A DNA stretch of 47,236 bases from Methylotenera sp. (GTDB lineage Bacteria; Pseudomonadota; Gammaproteobacteria; Burkholderiales; Methylophilaceae). Below are positions 27,933 to 36,726 of the stretch, one piece after another (positions within the stretch are counted from its first letter, which is position 1; every line of letters begins with the position of its first letter). The notes under the pieces were generated by a model, which was not told where the DNA came from, did no database searches, and saw only the letters and a program-made list of their open reading frames with translations. The DNA is taken from NCBI RefSeq assembly GCF_029945705.1, contig NZ_JAQSDC010000009.1:1-47236 (forward strand), read 5' to 3'. The position numbers and the translations under genes are program-made.

Positions 27933-28298
27933 TTATTCTAAGGTTTTAATTAACGATAACAAATCAGCACTCACTACAGGCTTAGTCACACAAGCTTTTG
28001 CACCCATCTTTAAAGCCCAAGCTAAATCTGTCGCCTGTGACTTGCCTGTACAAAGAATCACTGGAATATGCGAAGTTGCAGCCTCTTTAGTCAAAGTTCG
28101 CGTTACTTGAAAGCCCGTTAAACCCGGCATCACCACATCACACAAAATTAAATCTGGGTGTTTTGCAGCCACTTTAGCTAAGCACTCTTCACCACTTTCT
28201 GCACCAATCACGGTGTAGCCCGCAGTTTCTAATAATTCCGTTAAAAAGAATCGATCAGTTGCTGAGTCGTCTACAACTAAAATTGTTTGAATTGCCAT
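27933..28298 (-). CDS. pilH: Response regulator PilH (single-domain receiver)
   Basis: Stand-alone CheY-like receiver of 121 aa. Acidic pocket VVDDSATD, phospho-acceptor Asp near 53 in LILCDVVMPGLTGFQ, conserved Thr in VILCTGKSQ and Lys in CVTKPV. In the Pil-Chp system PilH tunes signalling and pilus retraction. It starts 2 bp after pilG ends, with its ribosome site (AAGAGG) inside the pilG 3' end. Confidence 0.9.
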   Translation of the reverse strand: MAIQTILVVDDSATDRFFLTELLETAGYTVIGAESGEECLAKVAAKHPDLILCDVVMPGLTGFQVTRTLTKEAATSHIPVILCTGKSQATDLAWALKMGAKACVTKPVVSADLLSLIKTLE

Positions 28299-28300
28299 AT

Positions 28301-28768
28301 TTATTCTGCCTCTTGTGGGTTAGCTTTACTAATTGCAGCGTAAGTTTGCACTGCGTCTAACAATGTTTCTTGTGTAAAAGGTTTGGTCAGGTATTGATCA
28401 GAACCTACCATGCGACCACGCGCGCGATCGAACAAGCCATCTTTGCTTGAAAGCATGATGACAGGCGTGCTTTTGTAACGTGCATTTCTTTTGATTAGTG
28501 AACAGGTTTGATAACCATCGAGCCTAGGCATCATGATGTCAACAAAAATAATATCTGGATGTTCGTTTGAAATTTTGGCTAAAGCATCAAATCCATCTTC
28601 CGCCAAAATGACTGAGCATCCTGAGTTTTTAAGGAATATTTCAGCACTACGACGTATGGTATTACTGTCATCAATGACCATCACTTTAATTGCAGATAAC
28701 TGCTCTAAAGTCAGCTTTTGTTGCAGTTCCTTACCCAGCTCTTCTTGACTTGGCTTTTTTTGGCTCAC
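28301..28768 (-). CDS. pilG: Response regulator PilG (single-domain receiver)
   Basis: CheY-like receiver, first gene of the Pil-Chp cluster; PilG is the main output for pilus extension. VMVIDDSNTIRRSAEIFL, phospho-acceptor in IIFVDIMMPRLDGYQ and the PilG-typical GSDQYLTKPFTQETLL end are present. About 30 residues precede the receiver. The GTG at 28768 fits the GGGAG site better than the TTG at 28774, which is almost touching it. The promoter should lie in the 296-bp divergent gap to the FIST gene. Confidence 0.91.
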   Translation of the reverse strand: MSQKKPSQEELGKELQQKLTLEQLSAIKVMVIDDSNTIRRSAEIFLKNSGCSVILAEDGFDALAKISNEHPDIIFVDIMMPRLDGYQTCSLIKRNARYKSTPVIMLSSKDGLFDRARGRMVGSDQYLTKPFTQETLLDAVQTYAAISKANPQEAE

Positions 28769-28954
28769 CAGCAAGCTCCCTTATTTATGCGCAGTACTAA
28801 AGTTGTTTCTGCTCAATTGAACTCATTATTTCACATTGTATCTACAGAATCATCGAATAAGCAATAGGTTTAACAAACATATGCAATATATTAACTTATA
28901 TAGGTATTATCGAATTTGCGTAAATATGAATATATATAATAAAATTATTACAAT

Positions 28955-29004
28955 TACCCATATGGGTAGCATATAATAATTTGTTAACATTTGTTACAAA
29001 TTAT
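28955..29004. promoter_or_regulatory. Palindromes in the pilG / FIST divergent intergenic region
   Basis: The 296-bp gap 28775-29070 is very AT-rich. It contains the perfect 14-bp palindrome TACCCATATGGGTA (28955-28968) and the spaced inverted repeat ATAATTTGT/ACAAATTAT (28976-28984 and 28996-29004, 11-bp gap). Either could be a regulator site for one or both divergent units. GGGTA recurs once more at 29031-29035. No protein can be assigned to them. Confidence 0.5.
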
Positions 29005-29070
29005 AACAACTGTATTAAAAGTACAATAATGGGTACAAAAAGCTTGATGTTTAAGGCTAAAACTTAAGGG

Positions 29071-30228
29071 ATGAGCATGATAGTAAAACAAGAATCTTTG
29101 ACAGCTAAAATGACATTAAAAGATCTGCCTGCAGCCTCACCTCTGCCTATGGCAAACTTAGTATTGGTATTTGGCTCAGTAAAGCGCTTTGGGGACTCAA
29201 AGTTGGATAGCATATTAAAAACCCGTTATCCTGCGGCACAAATTATTGGTTGCTCCACTTCGGGCGAAATATCAGCAGACGGCGTTTTTGATGACAGCTT
29301 GCAAATTACTGCTGTATTGTGGGAAAAAACCATACAGCGTGTGACTCATACCAAAATGACTAGCATGCAAAACTCTTATGAAACTGCCGTCGAGCTTGCA
29401 CGCCAACTGAAATCTGACGATTTAAAAGCAGTGTTAGTTTATTCCGATGGGCTAAGCGTGAACGGCTCTGAGCTTTTAGAGGGCTTTAAAAGTGTATTGG
29501 GCGACATTCCACTCATGGGCGGCATGGCTGGCGATGGATTTAATTTTAGCCAAACTGTGCAAATTTTCAACGAAACCATTTCAAATGGCCTTGTTATTGC
29601 CGTTGGTTTGTATGGCAAAAACTTGGTAGCAGCCGCTGGTGTAGGTCGAGGCTGGAAACCGTATGGCCCACCACGCAAAGTCACTCGTTCAGAAAAGAAC
29701 GTGGTTCTAGAACTTGATGGCAAACCCGCCCTACCTCTCTATAATATGTACATAGGCGCACAAACAGCAAAAGGCTTACCAGGCAGCGGATTAAAATTCC
29801 CCTTTGCCATTATTGAAGAAGGCAAACGTGACATTGAGAAAATTCGCACACTACTAGCCATCGATAGCGCTAAAAACAGCCTTACTTTTGCAGGTAACGT
29901 AGATGAAGGTGAAACGGTGCGCTTCTGCCAAGCTACTCATGACAGGCTAGTTGAAGGTGCGGGTGATGCGGCACATTTAGTCACTAACCAAACCAGTACC
30001 AATCAAACAGGATTAGCTATTTGTGTGAGCTGTGTTGGTCGTAAAGGCGTAATGGCAGAATTAGTTGTGGACGAAGTCAAGCTGGTTAAACAAATTCTAG
30101 GCTCACAAACTGCGATTACAGGCTTTTATTCTTATGGTGAGTTTGCACCGCGTCCTGATACTAGCGATAGCGTACTGCATAACCAAACGATGACCATTGG
30201 TTACTTAAGTGAAGATTTATTTGCTTAA
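29071..30228 (+). CDS. FIST N- and C-domain signal-transduction protein
   Basis: Cytosolic protein of 385 aa with the FIST sensory architecture, thought to bind small ligands such as amino acids. FIST_N features: KTRYPAAQIIGCSTSGEI and GDIPLMGGMAGDGFNF. The FIST_C part holds LPGSGLKFPFAI, ALAICVSCVGRK-type core and the terminal ITGFYSYGEFAP. No output domain is fused, so it probably acts through partners. It is divergent from the pilG cluster, which makes an input to pilus chemotaxis an attractive but unproven idea. The start is ATG 29071; ATG 29077 is an alternative. A terminator follows at 30293. Confidence 0.9.
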   Translation: MSMIVKQESLTAKMTLKDLPAASPLPMANLVLVFGSVKRFGDSKLDSILKTRYPAAQIIGCSTSGEISADGVFDDSLQITAVLWEKTIQRVTHTKMTSMQNSYETAVELARQLKSDDLKAVLVYSDGLSVNGSELLEGFKSVLGDIPLMGGMAGDGFNFSQTVQIFNETISNGLVIAVGLYGKNLVAAAGVGRGWKPYGPPRKVTRSEKNVVLELDGKPALPLYNMYIGAQTAKGLPGSGLKFPFAIIEEGKRDIEKIRTLLAIDSAKNSLTFAGNVDEGETVRFCQATHDRLVEGAGDAAHLVTNQTSTNQTGLAICVSCVGRKGVMAELVVDEVKLVKQILGSQTAITGFYSYGEFAPRPDTSDSVLHNQTMTIGYLSEDLFA

Positions 30229-30292
30229 TTTCACCACTGACAAATAGCAAAAGACCTTATTAAAACAAGGGATTATGCTTGTAAAAATTATC

Positions 30293-30324
30293 AAACGCTC
30301 AGTGCAAACTGGGCGTTTTTGTTT
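30293..30324 (+). terminator. Rho-independent terminator after the FIST gene
   Basis: AAACGCTCAGT (30293-30303) pairs with ACTGGGCGTTT (30308-30318) through 11 bp with one T-G pair around a GCAA loop, followed by a T-rich tail. It separates the FIST gene from tpx. Confidence 0.88.
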
Positions 30325-30379
30325 TATGATAGCGGGTCTAGCATTTCTATTCAAAACCCATAAAAAGAGGAAAATCATC

Positions 30380-30883
30380 ATGACAAATACAGTCACTTTA
30401 AAAGGCGGCCCCGTTGCAATCGGCGGCAACTTTCCACAAAAAGGCCAAACAGCCCCAGATTTTCAACTTGCTGATGCAAAACGCAACTTGGTAGGACTAG
30501 ATGCATTCACTGGTAAACGTAAAGTGCTCAACATATTCCCAAGTATTGATACTCCAACTTGCGCAACATCAGTACGTACATTTAACCAAAAAGCGAGCAG
30601 TATGAACAACACCGTTGTGTTGTGCATTTCTGCTGATTTGCCATTCGCGCAAAGCCGTTTCTGCGGCGCTGAAGGCATTGAAAACGTAGTTAACTTGTCT
30701 ACATTCCGTGACACTGCAAAATTTTCAAAAGACTACGGTGTGCAAATTTTAGATAGCAGCCTAGCTGGTTTAACAACACGCGCAGTTGTAGTGTTGGATG
30801 AAAATAACAATGTTTTGCATAGTGAATTGGTTTCAGAGATTGCTGATGAGCCTAACTATGACGCTGCATTAGCTAGCTTGTAA
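30380..30883 (+). CDS. tpx: Thiol peroxidase Tpx
   Basis: Peroxiredoxin that reduces hydrogen peroxide and alkyl hydroperoxides using thioredoxin. From the ATG at 30380 (site AAGAGG upstream) it has 167 aa, identical in size to the family norm. Peroxidatic Cys61 in [12 protein letters not shown] and resolving Cys95 in SRFCGAEG match E. coli positions. The open frame extends back to 30275 but runs through the terminator and lacks a ribosome site, so it is not used. The gene is monocistronic. Confidence 0.97.
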   Translation: MTNTVTLKGGPVAIGGNFPQKGQTAPDFQLADAKRNLVGLDAFTGKRKVLNIFPSIDTPTCATSVRTFNQKASSMNNTVVLCISADLPFAQSRFCGAEGIENVVNLSTFRDTAKFSKDYGVQILDSSLAGLTTRAVVVLDENNNVLHSELVSEIADEPNYDAALASL

Positions 30884-30892
30884 TTCATATCC

Positions 30893-30963
30893 ATTAAATA
30901 CTAAAAAGTATTTAATCAACTGCCCTGCAAGCCTTTAGTTGATAAGGTTTGTAGGGCAGAATA
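30893..30963. terminator. Two hairpins between tpx and the MazG-like gene
   Basis: ATTAAATACT-AAAA-AGTATTTAAT (30893-30916) is a perfect 10-bp stem. It is followed by a 16-bp stem (30920-30935 with 30944-30959, arms beginning CTGCCCT and ending AGGGCAG, two G-T pairs). They sit between convergent genes and probably stop transcription from both sides. Confidence 0.7.
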
Positions 30964-30975
30964 GTTTTAAAAGCG

Positions 30976-31329
30976 CTACAAATATTCCGTGTATCTAGCG
31001 TTACTCCCACGCGCTTTTTCTACTGGATACTTTTTTGCGTTCAGTTCAATTTTAGCATTCGCAGCTTCAATTAAGTCTATCTTCAACACTTCAGCAATTC
31101 TTAGCAAATAGACAAAAGTATCAGCCAGCTCATGACTAACAGCCTCCCGCTTTTCGGGCGTTAACTGTTGACTTTCTTGAGGCGTATCCCATTGAAACTG
31201 CTCAACTAATTCCGCGGCTTCAACAATCATCGCCATTGCTAGATTTTTTGGCGTATGAAACTGCGCCCAATCACGCTCGGTGACAAATTGATCAATCTTG
31301 TCGCGTAAATTATCCAGCGAATCAGTCAT
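30976..31329 (-). CDS. MazG-like nucleotide pyrophosphohydrolase
   Basis: All-alpha NTP pyrophosphatase (117 aa) of the single-domain MazG/RS21-C6 group, which hydrolyses non-canonical or surplus (d)NTPs to NMP and PPi. Metal-binding acidic helices are VEAAELVEQFQW (about 36-47) and HELADTFVYLLRIAE (about 66-80). The ATG at 31329 has AGGAG six bases upstream; the longer frame with a GTG at 31335 is not needed. It is flanked by hairpins downstream and a REP doublet upstream, so it is probably transcribed alone. Confidence 0.9.
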   Translation of the reverse strand: MTDSLDNLRDKIDQFVTERDWAQFHTPKNLAMAMIVEAAELVEQFQWDTPQESQQLTPEKREAVSHELADTFVYLLRIAEVLKIDLIEAANAKIELNAKKYPVEKARGSNARYTEYL

Positions 31330-31360
31330 GAACACTCCTATTAATCAATTGATGCCAAAT

Positions 31361-31420
31361 GTAGGAGCGACTTTTAGTCGCGATTGCAATATCCCTATCG
31401 CGACTAAAAGTCGCTCCTAC
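31361..31420. repeat. REP doublet (REPIN-like inverted repeat)
   Basis: A 24-bp arm beginning GTAGGAGCGACTTTTAGTCG (31361-31384) is followed, after 12 bp, by its perfect reverse complement (31397-31420). Each arm itself contains GCGACT/AGTCGC. GTAGGAGCGACTTTAGTCGC-type REPs are scattered through many proteobacterial genomes and are moved by RAYT transposases; none is encoded in this window. Perfect arm identity suggests recent insertion. Confidence 0.9.
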
Positions 31421-31452
31421 AACAAACATTTCTATTGGTGGCAAAGTTAATT

Positions 31453-32598
31453 CTACTTACGGTTACTGCCCGCCACCATTTTAATTTCGAACAAGCGGCA
31501 CTCTAAAGAGCCGTTGAATAATGGCGTACGCTTACTCGGTGTTAATCGCATCACTTTAGGCATGGTTAAATCATTGGTTAAGAAATATGTATTCCAGCCT
31601 GCAAATTTACGTTTTAACACTTCGCCCATTTTAGGATAAAGCAGCGCCAAATCGTCGCCTTCACCAATGCGCACGCCATATGGAGGATTTGCCACAAGCA
31701 CGCCACTATCTGCAGGTGGAACAACCGCAATCATATCAACATGTGATAACTGCACCGCCTCTAACAATCCTGCATCTTCCAAGTTTTGCTTACTAATTCG
31801 CACTGCGCGCAAATCGATATCTGAGCCATAAATTTTTTGAAAACTTACTTTTTTTACTTTACTCAAAGCTTGGTTTTTAATCTTACTCCAAACCTCTGGC
31901 ACGAAAGTATTCAGTTTTTCAAAACCGAAACTCCTTTTGTAACCTGGCGCCATGTCTAACGCAATCATCGCGGCCTCTAGTAAAAATGTACCGCTACCAC
32001 ACATTGGGTCTAACAAAGGCTGCCCCACTTGCCAACCAGAGAGCTTTAAAATTCCAGCCGCCAAGTTCTCACGCAAAGGCGCTTCAATGCTTGCACCGCG
32101 ATTACCACGTTGATACAAAGCGGCGCCAGAAGTATCCAAATAGAACTGATATTCGTCAGCTGCCAAGTAGGCGTGAATACGTACAGCTGGTGTTTTGGTA
32201 TCAATGTATGGGCGGCTGCCTACAGCCATTCTAAACTTGTCACACACCGCATCTTTGATTTTTAAGGTGGCGAATTCTAAGCTCTTAAGCGGACATTTCA
32301 CGCCAGTCACTTTAACCATAAAGTCATTTTTTACATCAAACCATTGTGGCCAATTAAGTTTGTATGCACCTTCAAACAAATCCTCTTCGTTCAAATACTT
32401 ACCACGTGCTACTTGCCACAAAATACGTGTAGCAATACGCGAATGTAGATTTGCCGCATAGCATACTGCCCAGTCGCCATCAAAACTCACGCCGCCATCG
32501 GTTAGCTTGATTGATTTGGCATTCACTGCTTGTAGTTCATCTGCAAGTAATTGCTCTAAACCACGTGGGCAAGTTGCGAAATAACGATTGGGTATCAT
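31453..32598 (-). CDS. THUMP-domain class I SAM-dependent RNA methyltransferase (RlmL/YpsC-like)
   Basis: RNA guanine-N2 methyltransferase, likely for 23S rRNA. The 381-aa protein has an N-terminal ferredoxin-like/THUMP part (about 1-160; ATCPRGLEQLLADEL and AYLAADEYQFYLDTSG) and a Rossmann methyltransferase with motif I LLDPMCGSGTFLLEAA (about 195-210), acidic motif YGSDID and catalytic NPPYG (about 302-306). It matches the N-terminal half of E. coli RlmKL without the RlmK part. 71 bp separate it from the spermidine-synthase-like gene. Confidence 0.9.
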   Translation of the reverse strand: MIPNRYFATCPRGLEQLLADELQAVNAKSIKLTDGGVSFDGDWAVCYAANLHSRIATRILWQVARGKYLNEEDLFEGAYKLNWPQWFDVKNDFMVKVTGVKCPLKSLEFATLKIKDAVCDKFRMAVGSRPYIDTKTPAVRIHAYLAADEYQFYLDTSGAALYQRGNRGASIEAPLRENLAAGILKLSGWQVGQPLLDPMCGSGTFLLEAAMIALDMAPGYKRSFGFEKLNTFVPEVWSKIKNQALSKVKKVSFQKIYGSDIDLRAVRISKQNLEDAGLLEAVQLSHVDMIAVVPPADSGVLVANPPYGVRIGEGDDLALLYPKMGEVLKRKFAGWNTYFLTNDLTMPKVMRLTPSKRTPLFNGSLECRLFEIKMVAGSNRK

Positions 32599-32669
32599 AA
32601 TAAATATTCTTAATTAAAGTGTTTAAATACTGCTGGTTTGTTTGCTACTTATTGGGTCTCAGGTAGAAC

Positions 32670-33488
32670 TTAAATATTGCTCGCGTCGCCTCTAAGCATC
32701 AGTCTTTTTTGATACACCTGATTATCATTGCATAGTTTATCGATGAAATCAGAAAACTCTATCTGATGTTTTGCTTCAAGCGTTTTTGCACGCTCTTGCA
32801 AATGCGCTACACTCAAGTTGCTAGGGGCTTTATTAAAGCCAAAAACAACGATATTCCCAGGCTTACCAGTGCGCATCATCAGCACTTTTTGCTCAAAACT
32901 TTGCTCGATACGCTGCAAATAAACATCAAAATTCTTATCGCTGCCCCATAGATTAATCACGAATATGCCATCGCATTTTAAAGTCGCCGAGCATTGATCA
33001 AAAAAATCTTGGCTGCAAAAATCTGGCGGAATACCGTTGCTATCAAATGCATCAATTAATAATATATCCGTCGCATTGATATGCTCAGCTAAATACTGCA
33101 AGCCATCGCCCTCAATCACGTCAAAACGCTCATCATTTTCTGGCACCGCAAATTGATTACGCGCCATTTGAATCACTTTTGAATTAATCTCAACGATAGT
33201 GCTGGTAATTTCAGGGCAGTTCTTATAAGTATATTTTGCGACAGAGCCACCACCCAAGCCTATGGTGAGCATCTCTTTAACATTATTCTTAAAAAGCAAA
33301 AAGCACATAATGCCACGTGTGTAGGTTAGCTCCAACGCAAACGGATCGCGTATGCGCATAGCGCTTTGTACGGTGACTGAACCTAAATGCAATGAGCGCA
33401 CGCCATCGGTTTCGCTCACATAAACCGTTTCATCTGCCGCGCTAGTATGGGTGAAATTGCGCATTAAATGTTTAGCTACACGAAACAT
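32670..33488 (-). CDS. Spermidine synthase-like (spermine/spermidine synthase fold) protein
   Basis: 272-aa Rossmann-fold protein with LTIGLGGGSVAKYTYKNCP (nucleotide-binding glycine loop), VIEGDGLQYL and LLIDAFDSNGIPP, as in polyamine aminopropyltransferases. The aspartate-rich putrescine site of true SpeE is not obvious, and the usual D-E-x-x-YHE signature near the gate region is missing, so it may be a methyltransferase-like relative of unknown substrate. Its ATG overlaps the ribonuclease stop by one base (TAATG), so translation is coupled to it. Confidence 0.8.
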   Translation of the reverse strand: MFRVAKHLMRNFTHTSAADETVYVSETDGVRSLHLGSVTVQSAMRIRDPFALELTYTRGIMCFLLFKNNVKEMLTIGLGGGSVAKYTYKNCPEITSTIVEINSKVIQMARNQFAVPENDERFDVIEGDGLQYLAEHINATDILLIDAFDSNGIPPDFCSQDFFDQCSATLKCDGIFVINLWGSDKNFDVYLQRIEQSFEQKVLMMRTGKPGNIVVFGFNKAPSNLSVAHLQERAKTLEAKHQIEFSDFIDKLCNDNQVYQKRLMLRGDASNI

Positions 33489-35491
33489 TAAGCCGCCTCA
33501 ACTTCAACTGCATCGTCAGGGGTGGCTAAATCAGCATCACTTACACCTTCGGAATTCAATTCAACAGTCTCTGGCTCTAAATTATCCAAACCTTCGATAT
33601 CCGCATCATCAAAATCCACAGGCGCAGCGGCCTCTTCTAGCACCTGTACAAATTTAGTACGCAAATCCAACATCAGCGTGTCTACTTCTTGTACTTGCAA
33701 GCTCACACGCGTGCCTGATTTAAGCTCTGGCAAGCCGTAAACTTTAGTCATATAAGGCATATTATCTAAACGCACTAAGTTCTCGCGCCAAACGGTTGCG
33801 TGAAGCTCTTGCACATTCTCTTGAATTAAATATTGTAAACACCAATAGCGCTCCATACGCGTTTGAAACTCGCTATAGGCCTTGTAAGTTAACTCAAAGT
33901 TGCGCATGTGTGTGGTCAGCGCATCGCTATTTTGAGGATAAACTGGCAGATTATTTTGCACTACGCTGATGATTTGGCGCTGATTAATTAAATCTACTGC
34001 GCGGCGCAAAGGTGACGTGCTCCATGCATATTGCGCCACACCCAAGCCTTGATGCGGCTCGGCCTTGGTGGTCATATAGACTCTGCCGCCCATTTGTGCG
34101 CGATACAAACCTGGCACTTCATGTGAAGCCAATAATGCGCCCCATTGATTGTTGGCTTCTATCATCAACTCAGCCACGAGTTTATCCATAGGTGAACCAC
34201 GATGGCGACCCACGATACTTACTTTATCGTCTGTGACATAAAAGTTATAGTCAACTTGTGGTGGTTTTGTCGGGTCGTATTTACCACGAGACTTTTCTAA
34301 AGAAACCGCCAAGTTAAACAAATACAGCAATTTAGCCCAATATGGATGGCCGCTATCAGCTTCCAGTGTAGTTTCGTTAAAGAATGGTTCTAATGTATCG
34401 TGGCGTAAATTATCGGCCACTTTAATCAACTCAACTTTGCTATCACGTTGAATAATTTCTAGCGCCTCATTCACATGCAAATACAGAGATAACACAGGTT
34501 TAATCTGCCCTGCATCCAAACTAAATGGGCGAATAGCAGTTTCTGGCAGCATGGTAATTTTGTTACCTGGCATGTAGACGGTAGATAAGCGCTGCATCAC
34601 CTCTTTATCGAGCGTGCCATCAACGGTAATGCCTAAGGCTGGCGCAGCGATATGAATACCAACGCGAGTGATGCCATCGGCTAGCTGTTTAATTGAAAAT
34701 GCATCGTCAATTTCTGTGGTTGTGCTGTCATCGATACTAAAGGCTTCCGCATCGGCCATAGGTAAATCAACATTTAAATCAAAACTTAAATCAGCAGAAA
34801 TCTCTGCAATTTGCTCAGAGGTAAAATCTGTACCCTTAGAAAAGTATTCACGTAAAAAAGCACCTAAGTGATAATCATGAACTGACGGAATCGCACCACA
34901 GATATGCATTAGCTTGAGATGACTTAAATGCAACGCACTCGCCGCCGCGTCTAATGTTTTATATTCAAAAGCATTTTTATCTGGCTCATAAAGCAACATA
35001 TCGCGCTTTTGCATGAGCTCTTCTGGCATTTTGTGTGACTTTAAATCTTCGACAAAGGCGGCCATTTTCTCGGCTAATAGGCGTTTTTTCTCTAGGCCTG
35101 CCAGTGCAGCTTTTAATATTTCAGCAGGTGCCGCTTTATACCGCCCTTTACCTTTACGATTAAAATATACTGGCGCACTATGCAGCTTAATGGCAATCGC
35201 CGCAGCCTCAATTGAGGTTGGTTTACGGCCATAATAATCAGCAGAAAACTCTTCAAAACCAAACTCAGTTTCACCACAGCATTCCCACAGAAAATCTAAC
35301 TCTAGCGTTTCCGCTACGATATTAGCCGCTTCCATAAAGCCAGCCAATGGCGTTTCAAAGCGCATTAACACATTGCTGGCTTTCACCTTGGTGCGCTTGC
35401 CACTCACAGACTCCACCTGCAAAGCGCCCTGCGTTTCGGTCATGATGGAGGCAATTTTAAAACTGCCGTCTTCTTCAAAAAATACGTTCAT
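33488..35491 (-). CDS. rnb: Exoribonuclease II (RNB domain protein)
   Basis: 3'-5' exoribonuclease of 667 aa. An N-terminal beta-barrel region and a helical insert (about 150-235) precede the RNB catalytic domain, whose metal-binding aspartates appear in SIDDSTTTEIDDAFSI (about 252-267). YMPGNKITMLPETA and PLRRAVDLINQRQI are further RNB landmarks; a short S1-like end (SGTRVSLQVQEVD) and an acidic C-terminal tail close it. It is the betaproteobacterial RNB type, close in size to RNase II (644 aa) and shorter than RNase R. It heads a two-gene unit and is divergent from the CobW gene. Confidence 0.88.
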   Translation of the reverse strand: MNVFFEEDGSFKIASIMTETQGALQVESVSGKRTKVKASNVLMRFETPLAGFMEAANIVAETLELDFLWECCGETEFGFEEFSADYYGRKPTSIEAAAIAIKLHSAPVYFNRKGKGRYKAAPAEILKAALAGLEKKRLLAEKMAAFVEDLKSHKMPEELMQKRDMLLYEPDKNAFEYKTLDAAASALHLSHLKLMHICGAIPSVHDYHLGAFLREYFSKGTDFTSEQIAEISADLSFDLNVDLPMADAEAFSIDDSTTTEIDDAFSIKQLADGITRVGIHIAAPALGITVDGTLDKEVMQRLSTVYMPGNKITMLPETAIRPFSLDAGQIKPVLSLYLHVNEALEIIQRDSKVELIKVADNLRHDTLEPFFNETTLEADSGHPYWAKLLYLFNLAVSLEKSRGKYDPTKPPQVDYNFYVTDDKVSIVGRHRGSPMDKLVAELMIEANNQWGALLASHEVPGLYRAQMGGRVYMTTKAEPHQGLGVAQYAWSTSPLRRAVDLINQRQIISVVQNNLPVYPQNSDALTTHMRNFELTYKAYSEFQTRMERYWCLQYLIQENVQELHATVWRENLVRLDNMPYMTKVYGLPELKSGTRVSLQVQEVDTLMLDLRTKFVQVLEEAAAPVDFDDADIEGLDNLEPETVELNSEGVSDADLATPDDAVEVEAA

Positions 35492-35593
35492 AAATGCTTA
35501 TATGCGTTGTTCTAACTAAATTAGTGACATTTTACCTTGTATTAGCTAATTCGCTTTATTGCATTTAAAATATAGCCATGGACAACTATTACT

Positions 35594-36637
35594 ATGGATA
35601 AACGCATCCCCGTCACTTTACTCACTGGCTTTTTAGGCAGTGGCAAAACTACATTACTGAATAAACTCCTGCATCATCCTGATATGCGCGATACCGCGAT
35701 TATCATTAATGAGCTAGGCGATGCGGGCTTAGACCAAATTTTCGCTAATAGCAACTTAGCGCAAAATATTGAAAACGAACATATTGCCGACAATACCGTG
35801 CTGCTTAGCTCTGGCTGTTTATGCTGCACACTCAAAAATGAGTTGGCTGATACCATGCGTGACTTGTTTTTTAAACGCGCTCTGCAAGCTATTCCGCAAT
35901 TTAATCGACTGATTATTGAAACCACAGGCATGGCCGACCCAGGCCCGATACTTGCCAACTTAATGAACGAACCTGTGATTGAGTCTGTTTACCGTTTGGA
36001 TGCAGTCGTCGTGACTATAGACAGCGTTTATGGCTTGCAGCAAATTGAAGACAATACCGAAGCATTAAAACAAGTGGCTGTGGCAGATGTATTGGTGCTC
36101 ACTAAAACAGACTTAGCTAGCGCCGAGCAAGTTAACGCGCTTAAAGAAAAGCTCATCAGCATCAACCCTGGGGCAACGCAACATAAAATAGTGCATGGCG
36201 AGCTGGACCCAGCTTTTGTAGTCGATGTAGGTTTATTTGACTTAACAACTAAACAAGCTGAGCCACAACGCTGGTTGCGGGCACCAATTAAGCCAGTGCA
36301 GCCCAAAGGTACTTTGCCCTCAAGCCAGCCTCAAAAATCACACGATGACGAAATCACCAGCTTCACCGTTGCCATGCCCAACCCGCTTAACTGGTCACAA
36401 TTAAAACCACACTTATTAAAATTTTGCCAAAAATATGGCAAAAACCTATTACGATTAAAAGGCATTATCCATGCGGCAGACCAGACTGCGCCACTTGCCA
36501 TTCATGCCGTACACTTCACGCCCTACCCACCCACATTACTAGAAGGTTGGAGCGAAGAGGAACCATTATCGCGTATTGTGATTATTGGCAAAGGCTTAGA
36601 TGAAATGGAAATTAGGAAAGCATTAACGCAGTTTTAA
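35594..36637 (+). CDS. CobW/YjiA-family GTP-dependent metallochaperone
   Basis: G3E GTPase (347 aa). Walker A GFLGSGKTTLL (12-22), the metal-binding CxCC motif SSGCLCCTLK (about 75-84), Walker B ETTGMADPGP and base-recognition TKTD; the C-terminal CobW_C domain covers about 255-345. The family inserts or carries metals such as Zn, Co or Fe. There is no cobalamin or nitrile hydratase gene nearby to define its client. A histidine-rich loop, typical of zinc members, is not prominent. Confidence 0.92.
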   Translation: MDKRIPVTLLTGFLGSGKTTLLNKLLHHPDMRDTAIIINELGDAGLDQIFANSNLAQNIENEHIADNTVLLSSGCLCCTLKNELADTMRDLFFKRALQAIPQFNRLIIETTGMADPGPILANLMNEPVIESVYRLDAVVVTIDSVYGLQQIEDNTEALKQVAVADVLVLTKTDLASAEQVNALKEKLISINPGATQHKIVHGELDPAFVVDVGLFDLTTKQAEPQRWLRAPIKPVQPKGTLPSSQPQKSHDDEITSFTVAMPNPLNWSQLKPHLLKFCQKYGKNLLRLKGIIHAADQTAPLAIHAVHFTPYPPTLLEGWSEEEPLSRIVIIGKGLDEMEIRKALTQF

Positions 36638-36726
36638 CACCAAACTGCTGTGTTGCAATTTAGTTAAAATACTCTAATTACCTGAGTTTTTATTTAATGT
36701 TTATTTTAAGTTGAGGCTTTTCATAT

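Noticed and set aside
30275-30379. N-terminal extension of Tpx
   Set aside because: It crosses the intergenic terminator and the 167-aa protein from 30380 is complete with a good ribosome site.
31361-31420. CRISPR repeat
   Set aside because: There are only two copies in inverted orientation with one short spacer and no cas genes; it is a REP doublet.
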